A stretch of DNA of 64,000 bases from Gammaproteobacteria bacterium. GTDB lineage: Bacteria > Pseudomonadota > Gammaproteobacteria > JAIEPX01. Shown here piece by piece: positions 49,601-61,600 of this stretch. Under the pieces are notes generated by a model, which saw only the letters and a list, made by a program, of their open reading frames with translations, made no database searches and was not told the origin of the DNA. Position numbers and translations under genes: made by a program. Position 1 is the first letter of the stretch. Every line of letters begins with the position of its first letter. Location of the stretch: contig JAIEPX010000010.1 of the NCBI GenBank assembly GCA_019748175.1, forward strand, positions 1 to 64,000, in the 5' to 3' direction.

Positions 49601-52600
49601 TCTCTATATTGCAGGAGATGGTTTAGCGAAAGGCTATTGGAATGATCCTGAAAAAACAAAAGCGAATTTTATTGTTAGCCAAAAGTTACAAGAAAGACTT
49701 TATAAAACGGGCGATAAAGCACGTTATATGTCTGATGGAAATATAGTCTTTTTAGGTCGAGTAGATAATCAGGTAAAAATTCGAGGATTTAGAATCGAAT
49801 GTGGTGAAGTGGAAGGTGCTATCGCGAAAATTAGTGTAATTAATAAAGTGATTGTAATAGCCCGTGAAGATCGGGTGGGTGACAAACGATTAGTAGCCTA
49901 TTTAGTTGTAAATAGTCAAGGCAACGAGCAGAGTTTAATCGAAAGCATACGAGAACATCTAAGGAAGGAATTGCCAAATTATATGATTCCGAGTGCTTAT
50001 GTTGTGCTGGAGTCAATTCCATTGAGTGCTAATGGAAAGGTTGATCGAAGTGCATTGCCAAAACCTGGAAATTACGAGTGTGATCAGGAGGTGAGTCAAG
50101 CTCCGCAAGATTGGGTAGGTCATCAAGTTGCTAAGATAATAGGCGAATTATTGTCAACTAATATTGTCAAGATGTCAGATGATTTTTTTAAACTGGGTGG
50201 GCACTCATTATTGGTTACTCAGCTAGTGTCGAGATTGCGAGTAGTATTTGAGGTGGAGATAAGTATAAAGGAAATCTTTGAGAGAAGTAGTATCGATGAA
50301 ATTGCTCGACTAGTACGAACAAATTTAGAGCAAGCAGGGAAAACATTGTTGCCGCCGTTGGTGAAGCAGGTACGTCCTGAGCGTTTAGAATTGTCATTTG
50401 CTCAGCAGCGTTTGTGGTTTTTAGATCAGCTGCTTGAAAATAAATCAGCTTATAATATTCCTTTGGCTATGAATTTACGAGGAAAATTGTTGACGAGATG
50501 TTTAGAGAATGCTTTAAATAATTTGTTGAATAGTCATGAGATTTTACGTACACACTTTCCATCAGAGCTTGGTGTTGCTTATCAGCAAATTGATGATATG
50601 GCAGAAATAAATTTGCGAACTATAGACTTAATGGCGTTAAGCACAAGTGAGCAGGAAAAAGCGCTCCAATCATACATGTTAATGGATCAGCAACATGTGT
50701 TTGATTTGAGTTCAGGGCCTTTATGGAAAGTCTTGTTGCTGCAACTTTCTTCTGATCATCATGTATTATTGTTTAATATGCATCATATTATCAGTGATGG
50801 TTGGTCACTTGGTGTGTTGTGGGCAGATCTGCAGAAGTTTTATCGTTGGCATGTGAAAAATCAAGATAGCCTCTTGGGATTTAGTTCACAAAAATTTCAA
50901 TATGCTGACTATGCAATATGGCAGCGGCAATGGCTACAAGATGAGTACTTGCGCGTTCAATTATCTTATTGGCAAGAAAGTTTGGCCAACGCGCCCCAAA
51001 ATTTAAATTTACCAACCGATAGATTAAGACCTCAAGAGTTGAGTTATATTGGGCGGTCTGTTTCGTATGAGCTCGAACAAGATGTGGTCGCTGGATTAAG
51101 AGCATTCGCAGAAAAAGAGCGCTGTAGTCTGTTCATGGTTTTCCTTTCTGTTCTGGTTGTATTGCTGCATCGATATACAGGGGCGCAAGACATTGTTGTT
51201 GGTACTCCTGTAGCTAATCGGCGGTCAGTAGAACTTGAAGGGATCATTGGTTTTTTTGTTAATACTCTGGCATTAAGAGCACAAATTCAAAAAAACGATC
51301 GTTTTGTTGATTTGCTTCAGCGTGTACGAGACCTGACATTAGGGGCTTATGCCCATCAGGATGTTCCATTTGAGCAATTGGTGGATTATCTAAAAATCGA
51401 GCGAGAATTAAATCGAACACCTCTATTTCAGGTGATGCTTGTTATGCAGAACCGTGATATGGGTGACCTAGATTTAGAAGGGCTTAGGGTTTCTAAGAAC
51501 ACAGGTATGGCTTCTGATCCGGCAAAATTTGATTTGACTTGGGATGTTCAGGAGCCTGACGATGGGCGCGTAGTAATTGATTTAAATTACGCTGTAGATT
51601 TGTATGATCATACAACTGCGCAGAGGATGTTAACTCATTTTACTGTGTTACTTAGAAGTGTTATCGCTCAGCCGGAAAAAAATGTGTATGCATTACCACT
51701 TTTAACAGACTCAGAGCGTAAGAAAATTCTATTCGAATGGAATGGTACGGATGGTATTTATCGAAAAAACGTTACGGTACAAAAATTATTTGAAGAGCAA
51801 GTTGAGAATACGCCGAATGCAATAGCATTAGCTTTTGAGTCCACTGAATTAACCTATGATCAACTCAATAAGCGTGCAAATCAAGTCGCGCATTACCTGT
51901 CTGGCCAAGGTGTAGGTCGAGGACAGCTTGTGGCTATATCCATTGAGCGCAGTTTGGAAATGTTGATTGGTCTGCTTGGCATATTAAAATCGGGTGCAGG
52001 CTATGTTCCAATTGATCCTGACTACCCAGATGATCGGATTGATTTTATTTTGCAGGATACCCAAGCCAAGTTTTTATTAACTCAAAAAAGTTTGAGCTCC
52101 AGATATCGAAGTTTTGTTGAACGAGGTGGGAAAGTAGTTAGTCTTGATTCCACACCGGAGATTAATTTTTCTATTTCTGATAATTTAGACCTCGCATCAG
52201 AAGCAAATGATTTGGCTTATGTTATTTATACTTCTGGGTCAACTGGAAAACCCAAAGGAGTAATGATCTCTCACGAGGGCTTATCGCATTATTTGCAGTT
52301 TTCCTTGGGGGAGTTTCGCATCGATAGTGGCTGCGGTTCTTTGATGCATTCTTCTTTTGGTTTTGATATTACAGTTACTAGCTTGTATGGACCACTATTG
52401 GTGGGGAAAACCGTTTTCATGGTGTCGGAGCAGGCAGGATTTGCGGGTTTAGTGGAGGCACTTGCACAGCGATTCGATTACAGTTTATTGAAAATAACCC
52501 CCGCACATTTGCGTCTATTGCGAGAATTATTACCAAAAGAAGTGTTAACTAAGCATACTGTTTTAACGGTGGTTGTTGGGGGTGAGGCCTTATGCCAAGA

Positions 52601-55600
52601 GGATGTCGCATTTTGGCGAGCAGAAAACAAATCAATACGCTTTATCAATCTTTATGGTGCAACTGAGACTTCAGTAGCAGATACAACATATGAAATCACG
52701 GACGTGATTCCCAGCACAGCGAGTATTCCTGTAGGAAAAGCCTTTAAAAACCAGCAGATGTATGTTTTGGATGATAATTTAGATTTATTGCCTATTGGAG
52801 TTATAGGCGAGATTTATTTAGGTGGTAACCAGTTAGCATTGGGATATTTAAATCGACATGATTTAACAGAAGCGAAGTTTTTGCCGAACCCATTCCGTTT
52901 AGGTGAGAAGATTTATAAGACGGGAGATCTTGGTTATCTTTTACCAGATGGAAATGTTGTGTATGTTGGTCGAATTGATCAACAGGTAAAGATTCGTGGA
53001 TATAGAGTGGAGTGTGGTGAGGTAGAACAAGTGATTGCACAATTAGATTACGTCAATCAAGTACTAGTTTTAGCCTGTGATGATCAGCACGGTAGTAAGC
53101 GATTAGTTGCTTATGTGGTTCCGGTTCCTGGTCAGGTAGCGGTCACCGAAAGAGTAAGAAGTAATATCGAAAAACAGCTGCCAAGTTATATGATCCCCAC
53201 TGTTTTTGTGGAGATGGATGTGATGCCTTTGACTATCAATGGTAAAGTAGACCGTGCAGTTTTGCCTAAGCCGGATTTTACAATAAATCGAAACTTTGTT
53301 GAATCAGCAATTCCTCGAAATTGGAAAGAGGTGACCTTACATAAAATTTTACGTGATCTTCTTCAGGTAAAACAGATTGGTATTAACGATAATTTTTTTA
53401 GTTCTGGCGGTGATTCGATTATAGCAATACAGTTTGTTGCCCGTGCAAAATTAAAAGGCTTGATTTTTACTGTTAAGCAATTGTTTATTAATCCTACCAT
53501 TTCATATTTGGCACAAGTCGCACAAGTAAATGATTCAACATTGCATATACGCTCGTTAAAAACAGAAGGGTTTGCACCATTGCTACCTATACAGCATTGG
53601 TTTTTTGAAAAATCAAATAATGATTTTCAGCACTTTAATCAATCATTTTTATTCCATCTATCGGATAACATAACATTAAAACCTGAGTTGTCGATTAATA
53701 CTCTCAGAAAATTAATTGAGCAACATGATGTTCTGCGATTGCGTTACTATCGAAATAAAGATGGTCAATGGTCTCAAGTTTATTCTGACGATGCGAATGT
53801 TTATAATATTGATTTCAAAGTTATTGATATCAATTCTTCAGATCAATGGTCCCCTGAGATTCTAATATCTATTTGTAACAGCTTACAAATGGGATTAAAT
53901 ATTGAGAGTGGGCCAACCATGCAGTTGGCTCTATTTACTGGATTTAAAGATGGCAGTCAGAGGTTATTTTGGACTATTCATCACTTGGTGGTAGACGCCG
54001 TTTCATGGAGGATGCTCATTTCTGAATTTCAACGAATTTACCAGGCTTTGAGTCAAAAAAGAAACCCAGAGGTTCTCAGATTGAGTGATACCTATCAAAA
54101 GTGGGGTGAAGTATTAATAAAATCAGTGCATTCTGAAATGGTGCAATCGCAATGGTCTTATTGGTTGCGGCTTGGTGAAAAAGTCACTGATCTATTCAAA
54201 GTCGCGGGTGAACCTGAGGCTAATCTACAAACAGTCGAAATTAATTTGGGGACAGATAGTACGCGAGCGTTCTTAGGGGAATCAATGCAAGCGTACCATA
54301 CTCAAAAAGACGACCTATTATTATCAGCACTGTTGCTTTGTATTTGTCAATGGAAGTCACGCCGTGATGTATTCTTGAGCTTGGAAGGGCATGGAAGGGA
54401 AGAGCTATTTGGAAGTGTGGATCTTAGCAGTACGGTCGGTTGGTTTACAAGTTTATACCCAGTTTGCCTGTCTTTACCGCAGTCTATTTTGTCTACAGAT
54501 TCTAGCGAGCTTTTCAGCCCTCAAAATTTAGCTCTGATAATCAAGTCTGTAAAAGAGCAATTACGATTAATACCCATGAAAGGTCTTGGTTATGGTATGT
54601 TGCGCTATTTGTCAGGTGACCCTCGTAGTATGGTTTTGGCTCAGTCGGATCGAGCGCAAATTAACTTTAATTATTTCGGGCGATTAAATGAAAGTGTGGT
54701 AGGCGACTGGTTGATAGCAAAGGAAAGTATTGGTGAAAATGCTGGGGGACATCCAGGACTGAAGTTAATTGAGGTTAGTGGCTGGGTAGTTAATGATCGG
54801 CTGTCTTTACAAGTAGACTATGACGCTTCTGTCATTGGTTATGAAGATATTCAATTATTTGCGCATCTCTATGAAGAAAGTTTACAACAATTAATTGCAC
54901 ATTGTATGCAGCCTGGCGTGGGTGGGTTCACATGTTCTGATTTTCCACTAGCAAAGTTACAACAAGAGCAATTAGAAAAGATAGAACAGCAATACTCTAT
55001 CGAACGTATATATTCTTTAAGTCCATTGCAAGAAGGTTTATTCTTTCATGCCCTGCATATGCCTGACTCTGATCAATATTATGTACAATTAGATTTTGAT
55101 TATCAGGGTGAGTTTGACATTGAAAAATATAAGCTTGCATGGTTAAGTGTGGTCTCTGATTTCGATGCTCTTCGCACTTCTTTTGTTTGGGAAGGTTTCT
55201 CTGAGCCATTACAGATAGTGTCTCAATCTGCAGAGTTAGGTTGGGTTGAACTTGATTGGAGGTCAAAAGATTTTAAACGCTGTGATGAAGAGTTTTCCTC
55301 TTATCTCGAAGAGGATAAGAAGAAAGGATTTGAATTTAGTAAACCGGGCTGTTCTTTCCGAGTACACGTAATTCGCTTTTCAGATACTTTCGCTAGAGTG
55401 CTGGTGACAAGTCATCATATTATTTTAGACGGCTGGTCAATGGCCATTATAATTAAATCTTTGCATTCTCGATATTTCAAACTCCTGGAAACTCAAGAAT
55501 TGTCTGCCAGTCAGTCTGTCATTATTGAGCCCTATGAAAGTTACATTGCTTGGATTAAAAATCAAGATCGTTCCGAGGTAGAATCATTTTGGCGTAAACA

Positions 55601-58600
55601 ATTTATGGATTATCAGTGTGCTGATACTCTAGGTATTCATGAGCAGCCAATCGATCTATTCAAATCTATAACTAAATTTGGTGAGCTTAAATTAAACTTT
55701 GACCAACAAATGAGTCAAAAAATAGTTGAGTTTGCAAAACAACTTGGGATTACTATCAGTACATTGATGCATTTTTCATGGGCAGTTGTGTTATCCTGCT
55801 ACACGCGTAGTTCTGATGTGGTATTTGGAACAACAGTTTCTGGTCGCTCTGTGTCATTATCTGGCATAGATAGTATGACTGGTTTGCTGATCAACACCTT
55901 GCCAGTTAGGGTGCAGTTAAATAAATCACAAGATATTGAGTCATTTTTGAAATCTCTTCAGGAGCAGTTCAACGATATTAATCTCAACAGTTACCTTTCA
56001 TTGGCTGAAATACAAGCGATAGCTGGAGTTGCACGTGAAAATATATTATTCTCTAGCTTGTTTGTTCATGAGAACTACCCAGGATATGATCTTGAAACTC
56101 CTTCAAATATTACAATAACTGGTCCTCGTGGCTATTCAAAAACAAATTATCCAATTACCTTGCTCTCATATTTGAGCGACACATTAAGTTTGCAAGTGAA
56201 CTATGATAATGATTTGATTTCTCACTCATCCGTCAAAAGATTGGTTGATCATATTCAACACGTTCTAAGTTCTGTTGTTTCCCGATTGTCTGCTAAAGTA
56301 GGTGATATCACAATTTTAACTGAGCAGGAACGTAATGAAATTTTACTCGTGTGGAATGCTACTGATGAGGATTATCGAGTAGGTGTTACTGTTCATAAAT
56401 TATTTGAAGAACAAGTTGTAAAAACACCTCATGCAATCGCGTTAATATATGAATCTGTTGAATTAACCTACTCTCAGCTTAATAAACGTGCTAACCAATT
56501 GGCGAATTATTTGAGAAATCAGGGCGTGTGTCGAGGGTTGCTTGTTGGAATTTGTGTTGAGCGTTCTCTGGAGCTATTGATTGGATTATTAGGTGTATTA
56601 AAAACAGGCGCTGCTTATGTTCCGATTGACCCTGGTTACCCTCAAGAACGAATTAATTATATTTTGAAAGATACTAAATCTAAACTGTTATTAACTCTAG
56701 AGCGCATGGCGTCCAGATATCATGCTTTCGCTGAAATTGGTGGCCAGGTCGTCAATATTGATAAAGACCCCGAGATTGCCGCAGCTGAAGTAGGGAATTT
56801 AGACATCCAGTCAGATCCGAATGATTTAGCGTATGTTATTTATACTTCAGGTTCTACTGGAAACCCCAAAGGGGTTATGATTTGTCACGAGGGTTTATCC
56901 CACTATATGCAGTTTGCGCTGGAAGAGTTTGGAATTGCTAATGGCTGTGGAGCTCTGGTTCACTCTTCATTGGGGTTTGATTTGACAGTCACAAGTTTAT
57001 TTGGGCCAGTCTTGGTCGGAAAGACTGTCTTTATGTTGCCAGAGTCTGCAGGAGTTGTAGAGTTAGCTGAAGCGCTTACAAAACGTTCTGATTTTAGCTT
57101 GTTAAAGATTACGCCGGCTCATTTACGTTTGCTGCGTGATTTATTGCCAAAGGAAGTGTTAGGGACCTATCCAGGCTTGACAGTTGTTGTTGGTGGCGAG
57201 GCTTTATATCACGATGATGTTGCATTTTGGCGAGCTGAAAATAAAACTATTCGGTTTATCAATGAATATGGTGCAACTGAAACTTCAGTAGCTGATACGA
57301 TATACGAAGTTGTTGATTTAGTGCCGAAAACCCCAAGTTTACCAGTAGGAAAAGCCTTCAAAAACCAACAAATGTATGTTTTGGATGATCAATTGCGATT
57401 ATTGCCAATTGGGGTTGTTGGTGAAATTTATTTAGGTGGTAATCAGTTGGCGTTGGGCTATTTAAATCGAAAAGATCTCACTGAAGCAAAATTTTTACCA
57501 CACCCTTTCCGTAAAGAGGAGAAAATTTATAAGACTGGTGATTTAGGGTACAGCTTGCCAGATGGTAATATTGTCTATGTCGGACGTATTGATCATCAAG
57601 TTAAAATACGTGGCTATAGAGTAGAGTGCGGTGAAGTTGAGCAAGTGATCGGCCAGTTGAGCTACGTCGACCAAGTGGTAGTTTTAGCCCGAGAAGATAT
57701 GCCCGGTGACGTTCGATTAGTTGCTTATGTTGTTCCCACAATGGGGGAGGCTAATATCCGTGAAAGAATTATTAGTGAAATTGAAAAAAAATTAGCAAGT
57801 TTTATGGTTCCGAGTGTTTTCATAGAACTCGAAAGGATACCCTTAACAATCAATGGTAAGGTTGATCGAGCAGCGCTTCCTAAGCCGGATTTTTATCAGC
57901 GAGAGGAGAAGCCTTATAGTGCCCCACGAGATTGGATTGAACAACAAGTTTCGCAAATTATTGGGGAGTTGCTCCGTATTAATAAAGTCAGTATTACAGA
58001 TAGCTTTTTTCAATTAGGAGGACATTCGTTATTGATTACCCAGTTGGTGTCCCGACTGCGCAGCCATTTTGTTGCTGAAATTGGCATCAAAGAGGTGTTT
58101 GAGTGCAAGGATATTGGTGAAATTGCTTCTGTAGTGCGTAATTGTTTTCAAAAATCAGGTGGGCAGATTTTTGCTCCACTTGTACCTTATATACGTCCCT
58201 CTCATTTGCCATTATCTTTTGCACAGCAACGCTTATGGTTTTTGGATCAGCTATATGAAAATAAATCTGTTTATAATATCCCTATGAGCTTTAGGTTGAT
58301 GGGTAAGCTAAATGAATTAGCACTAGAGCAGGCCTTTTTAAGCCTATTAGAGCGACACGAAGTCTTGCGAACACGTCTTCTTATAGATGCCTCTGGGCAA
58401 GCAGAGCAGATTGTTATGTCTCTGAGTGAATTTTCATTTAGAGTCGTAAAAATTGATTTTTCTGGAGAGACTTTTCGCGAAGACGAATTGTCTACATTGA
58501 GAGAAGCAGAAGCATTGCTGCCTTTTGACTTAAAAATTGCGCCTTTGCTTCGTGTTAAATTGCTAGTCTTTGAACAAGAGGAGCATGTTCTTTTGGTGAC

Positions 58601-61600
58601 GCTACATCATGTGGTATCTGATGGTTGGTCAGCCGGAATACTCATGCGAGAACTGAATGCTTTTTATCAGTATCACGCATATCAAGAACCCCTTTCTCTG
58701 CCAAAGTTAAAAATTCAATTTGCTGATTTTGCTTTGTGGCAACGTGAGAACTTGCAAGGAGAAGTGCTAGAAAGACAACTAAGCTATTGGCACTCCCGCT
58801 TAGAGGGTGTGCCACAGAGTATCGATCTTCCATATGACTATGTAAGACCATCGACTCTTAGTTATAAAGGTGCACGTTACAGTATGATAATTGATTCAAA
58901 GATGCGTGAGGGTTTAAAATTACTTAGCGAAAAGCATGATTCAAGTTTGTTTATGGTCCTGGTTGGTGTATTAAACGTACTATTGTATCGTTACAGCCAG
59001 CAGGAAACAATTGTCGTAGGTTTTCCAGTCGCAAATCGTCTTCATGAAGAGACCGAATCGCTCATAGGTTTTTTCGTAAACACATTGCCGTTGAGAGTGG
59101 ATTTGACTCAGGAATTATGTTTTGAGGAATTGTTGTTGCAAATACGACAATCTACTTTGGAGGCGTATAACAACCAGGATCTACCTTTTGAACAATTAGT
59201 TAATACATTGGCTTTATCGCGGCAAATAAATCAACACCCACTGTTTCAAGTGATGTTTGTTTTGCAGAATAATGAAGATTCAGAATTGGCACTTAAAGGT
59301 GTCGATGTCGTACCGTTGTCAACTCAGTATCCCATTTCAAAGTTCGATTTGACAGTGGCAGTGGCAGAGGTTGTTGATATTGGTTTAAGAATTGAGTTCG
59401 AGTATGCAACGGATTTATTTAAATGCGAAACGATAGAACGTTTTGCTGGAAATTTTGGTGTCTTATTGCAAGGTATTGTATCGAATCCTAAACAAAATAT
59501 AATTACGTTACCACTTCTAACCGAAGCTGAGCAGAAGCAATTATTGGTTGATTGGAATAACACGCGAAGTGACTATCCTGATGATAAGACCATCTGTCAA
59601 ATTTTTGAAGAACAAGTTGTAAGGACGCCAGACAATGTTGCGGTGGTGTTCGAAGAAACTCAATTAACGTATTTGGAATTAAATGAACGGGCCAATCAAC
59701 TGGCTCTTTATTTACGTGATTTGGGAGTGAAATCAGAAAACCTGGTGGGGATATTTATAGACCGTAGCTTAGAGCTTATCGTCGCCTTACTCGGTGTATT
59801 GAAGGCCGGTGGTGCATATGTGCCCTTAGATCCTACATATCCACGTGATCGTTTGCAGTCTATTGTGGATGGTGCTCAGATGGAAATCATTCTAACCCTA
59901 GATCAAAACCGCGATAAAATAATACAATTTAATGGTCAGTGTGTATGTTTGGATTCAGATTGGGAGAAAAAAATTGCTAAGAATAAAAAAGACAATCCAA
60001 ATTTTGATGTGAAGTCTGCTGATTTAGCATATGTTCTGTACACTTCAGGATCCACTGGGATACCAAAAGGCGTTATGGTTGAACATAAGCAATTAGTTAA
60101 CTCAACGCTTGCACGTTTTACGGTTTATGAGCAGAAACTCGAGCGCTTCTTGCTCGTTTCTTCTTTTGCATTTGACAGTTCTGTTGCTGGAATTTATTGG
60201 ACATTACTATCAGGTGGGGAATTGATTATAGTTCCAAAAAGTGCTGTTGATGATACCGTTGTGTTGTCAAAACTTATTTATGCTAAGAAAGTCACGCATC
60301 TACTTTGTCTGCCGTCATATTATGCTATTCTCCTTGAGCAATCCAATATGCTTCATTCCCTCCGTATTATTATTGTGGCAGGTGAGGTATGTGTTCCAAG
60401 CCTAGTGGAAGCACATCACAATCTACTCAATGCAAAATTAATTAATGAATACGGGCCAACCGAGTGCACTGTCTGGAGTACTTATGCAGAAATGAGTAAA
60501 TCGACTCATCCTAATATTGGTCGCCCGATTCCTCATGCGCGAGTATACATTTTAAATTTTCTGTCTGGAGCATTTTCGAATTTTGAACCACTACCTATCG
60601 GTGTTACTGGTGAAATATGCATAGGAGGGGCGGGAGTGGCTAGAGGTTATATTAATGCTCCTCTATTAACGGCGGAGAAATTTATTTCCAATCCATTTGC
60701 TACGCCAGAGGAGAATCTTCGAGGAACTGATAACAGACTTTACCGTACTGGTGATTTGGGAAGATATCTTTTTAATGGGGATATTCAGTATTTGGGAAGA
60801 ATTGATCAGCAGCTTAAGATTAGAGGGTACCGTATAGAGTGTAGTGACATAGAAAGTGAACTAGAACGCTCGGGTTTGGTGGTGAAAGCGATTGTTGTTC
60901 AGAAAGAAATTAGTCTAGGCAACAAATGCTTGGTGGGTTACGTAATTCCCACCAACGCTTTCGATGAGGCCAGTGGCTTTACAGAAAAAGACTATATAGA
61001 AAATTTATCTTGTGACTTAATACAATACCTTCGTTTAAAATTACCAGAGTATATGGTGCCGACTTTTATCGAAGTTATTGATAAGCTACCACTGATGGCT
61101 AATGGTAAGTTAGATCGCCAGGCATTACCTCAGCCTAAGAGTCACTTAAAGCCTAAGAGGTTTGACAATGAAATTTTGAGTAGAGAGGAAGAGATACTTA
61201 AGGAAATTTGGCGATGTTTATTACCAGTTTCTCAATTTGGGATCCATGATAGCTTTTTTCATCTAGGAGGAGACTCACTCAAAGCAATACAGGTAGTGGC
61301 GCGAGCATATAAACAGGGCTTGAAAATCAATTTATCACAATTTTTCCAGCAACCTACTGTCTCGTATATAGCGAGCGTATCAAAAGCAATTGATTTCCGT
61401 CCTGTTGAGAAAAAGCTAGTAGACGGCGTAGTTATATTAACACCGATACAGAGATGGTTTTTTGATGTAGAAAAAATATCGAGAAATAATTTTAATCAGT
61501 CATTACTATTTCATGTCTCTAGTGAGTGTGCGTTGGATGAAAAGACATTCCGGGATTCTTTAAAAGTTTTAATGGAGTGTCATGACTCTTTGCGGTTACG

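Noticed and set aside
45259..50397. Pairs of identical minus-strand short frames in the NRPS
   Set aside because: They are antisense shadows; their identity only reflects the 2115-bp direct repeat.
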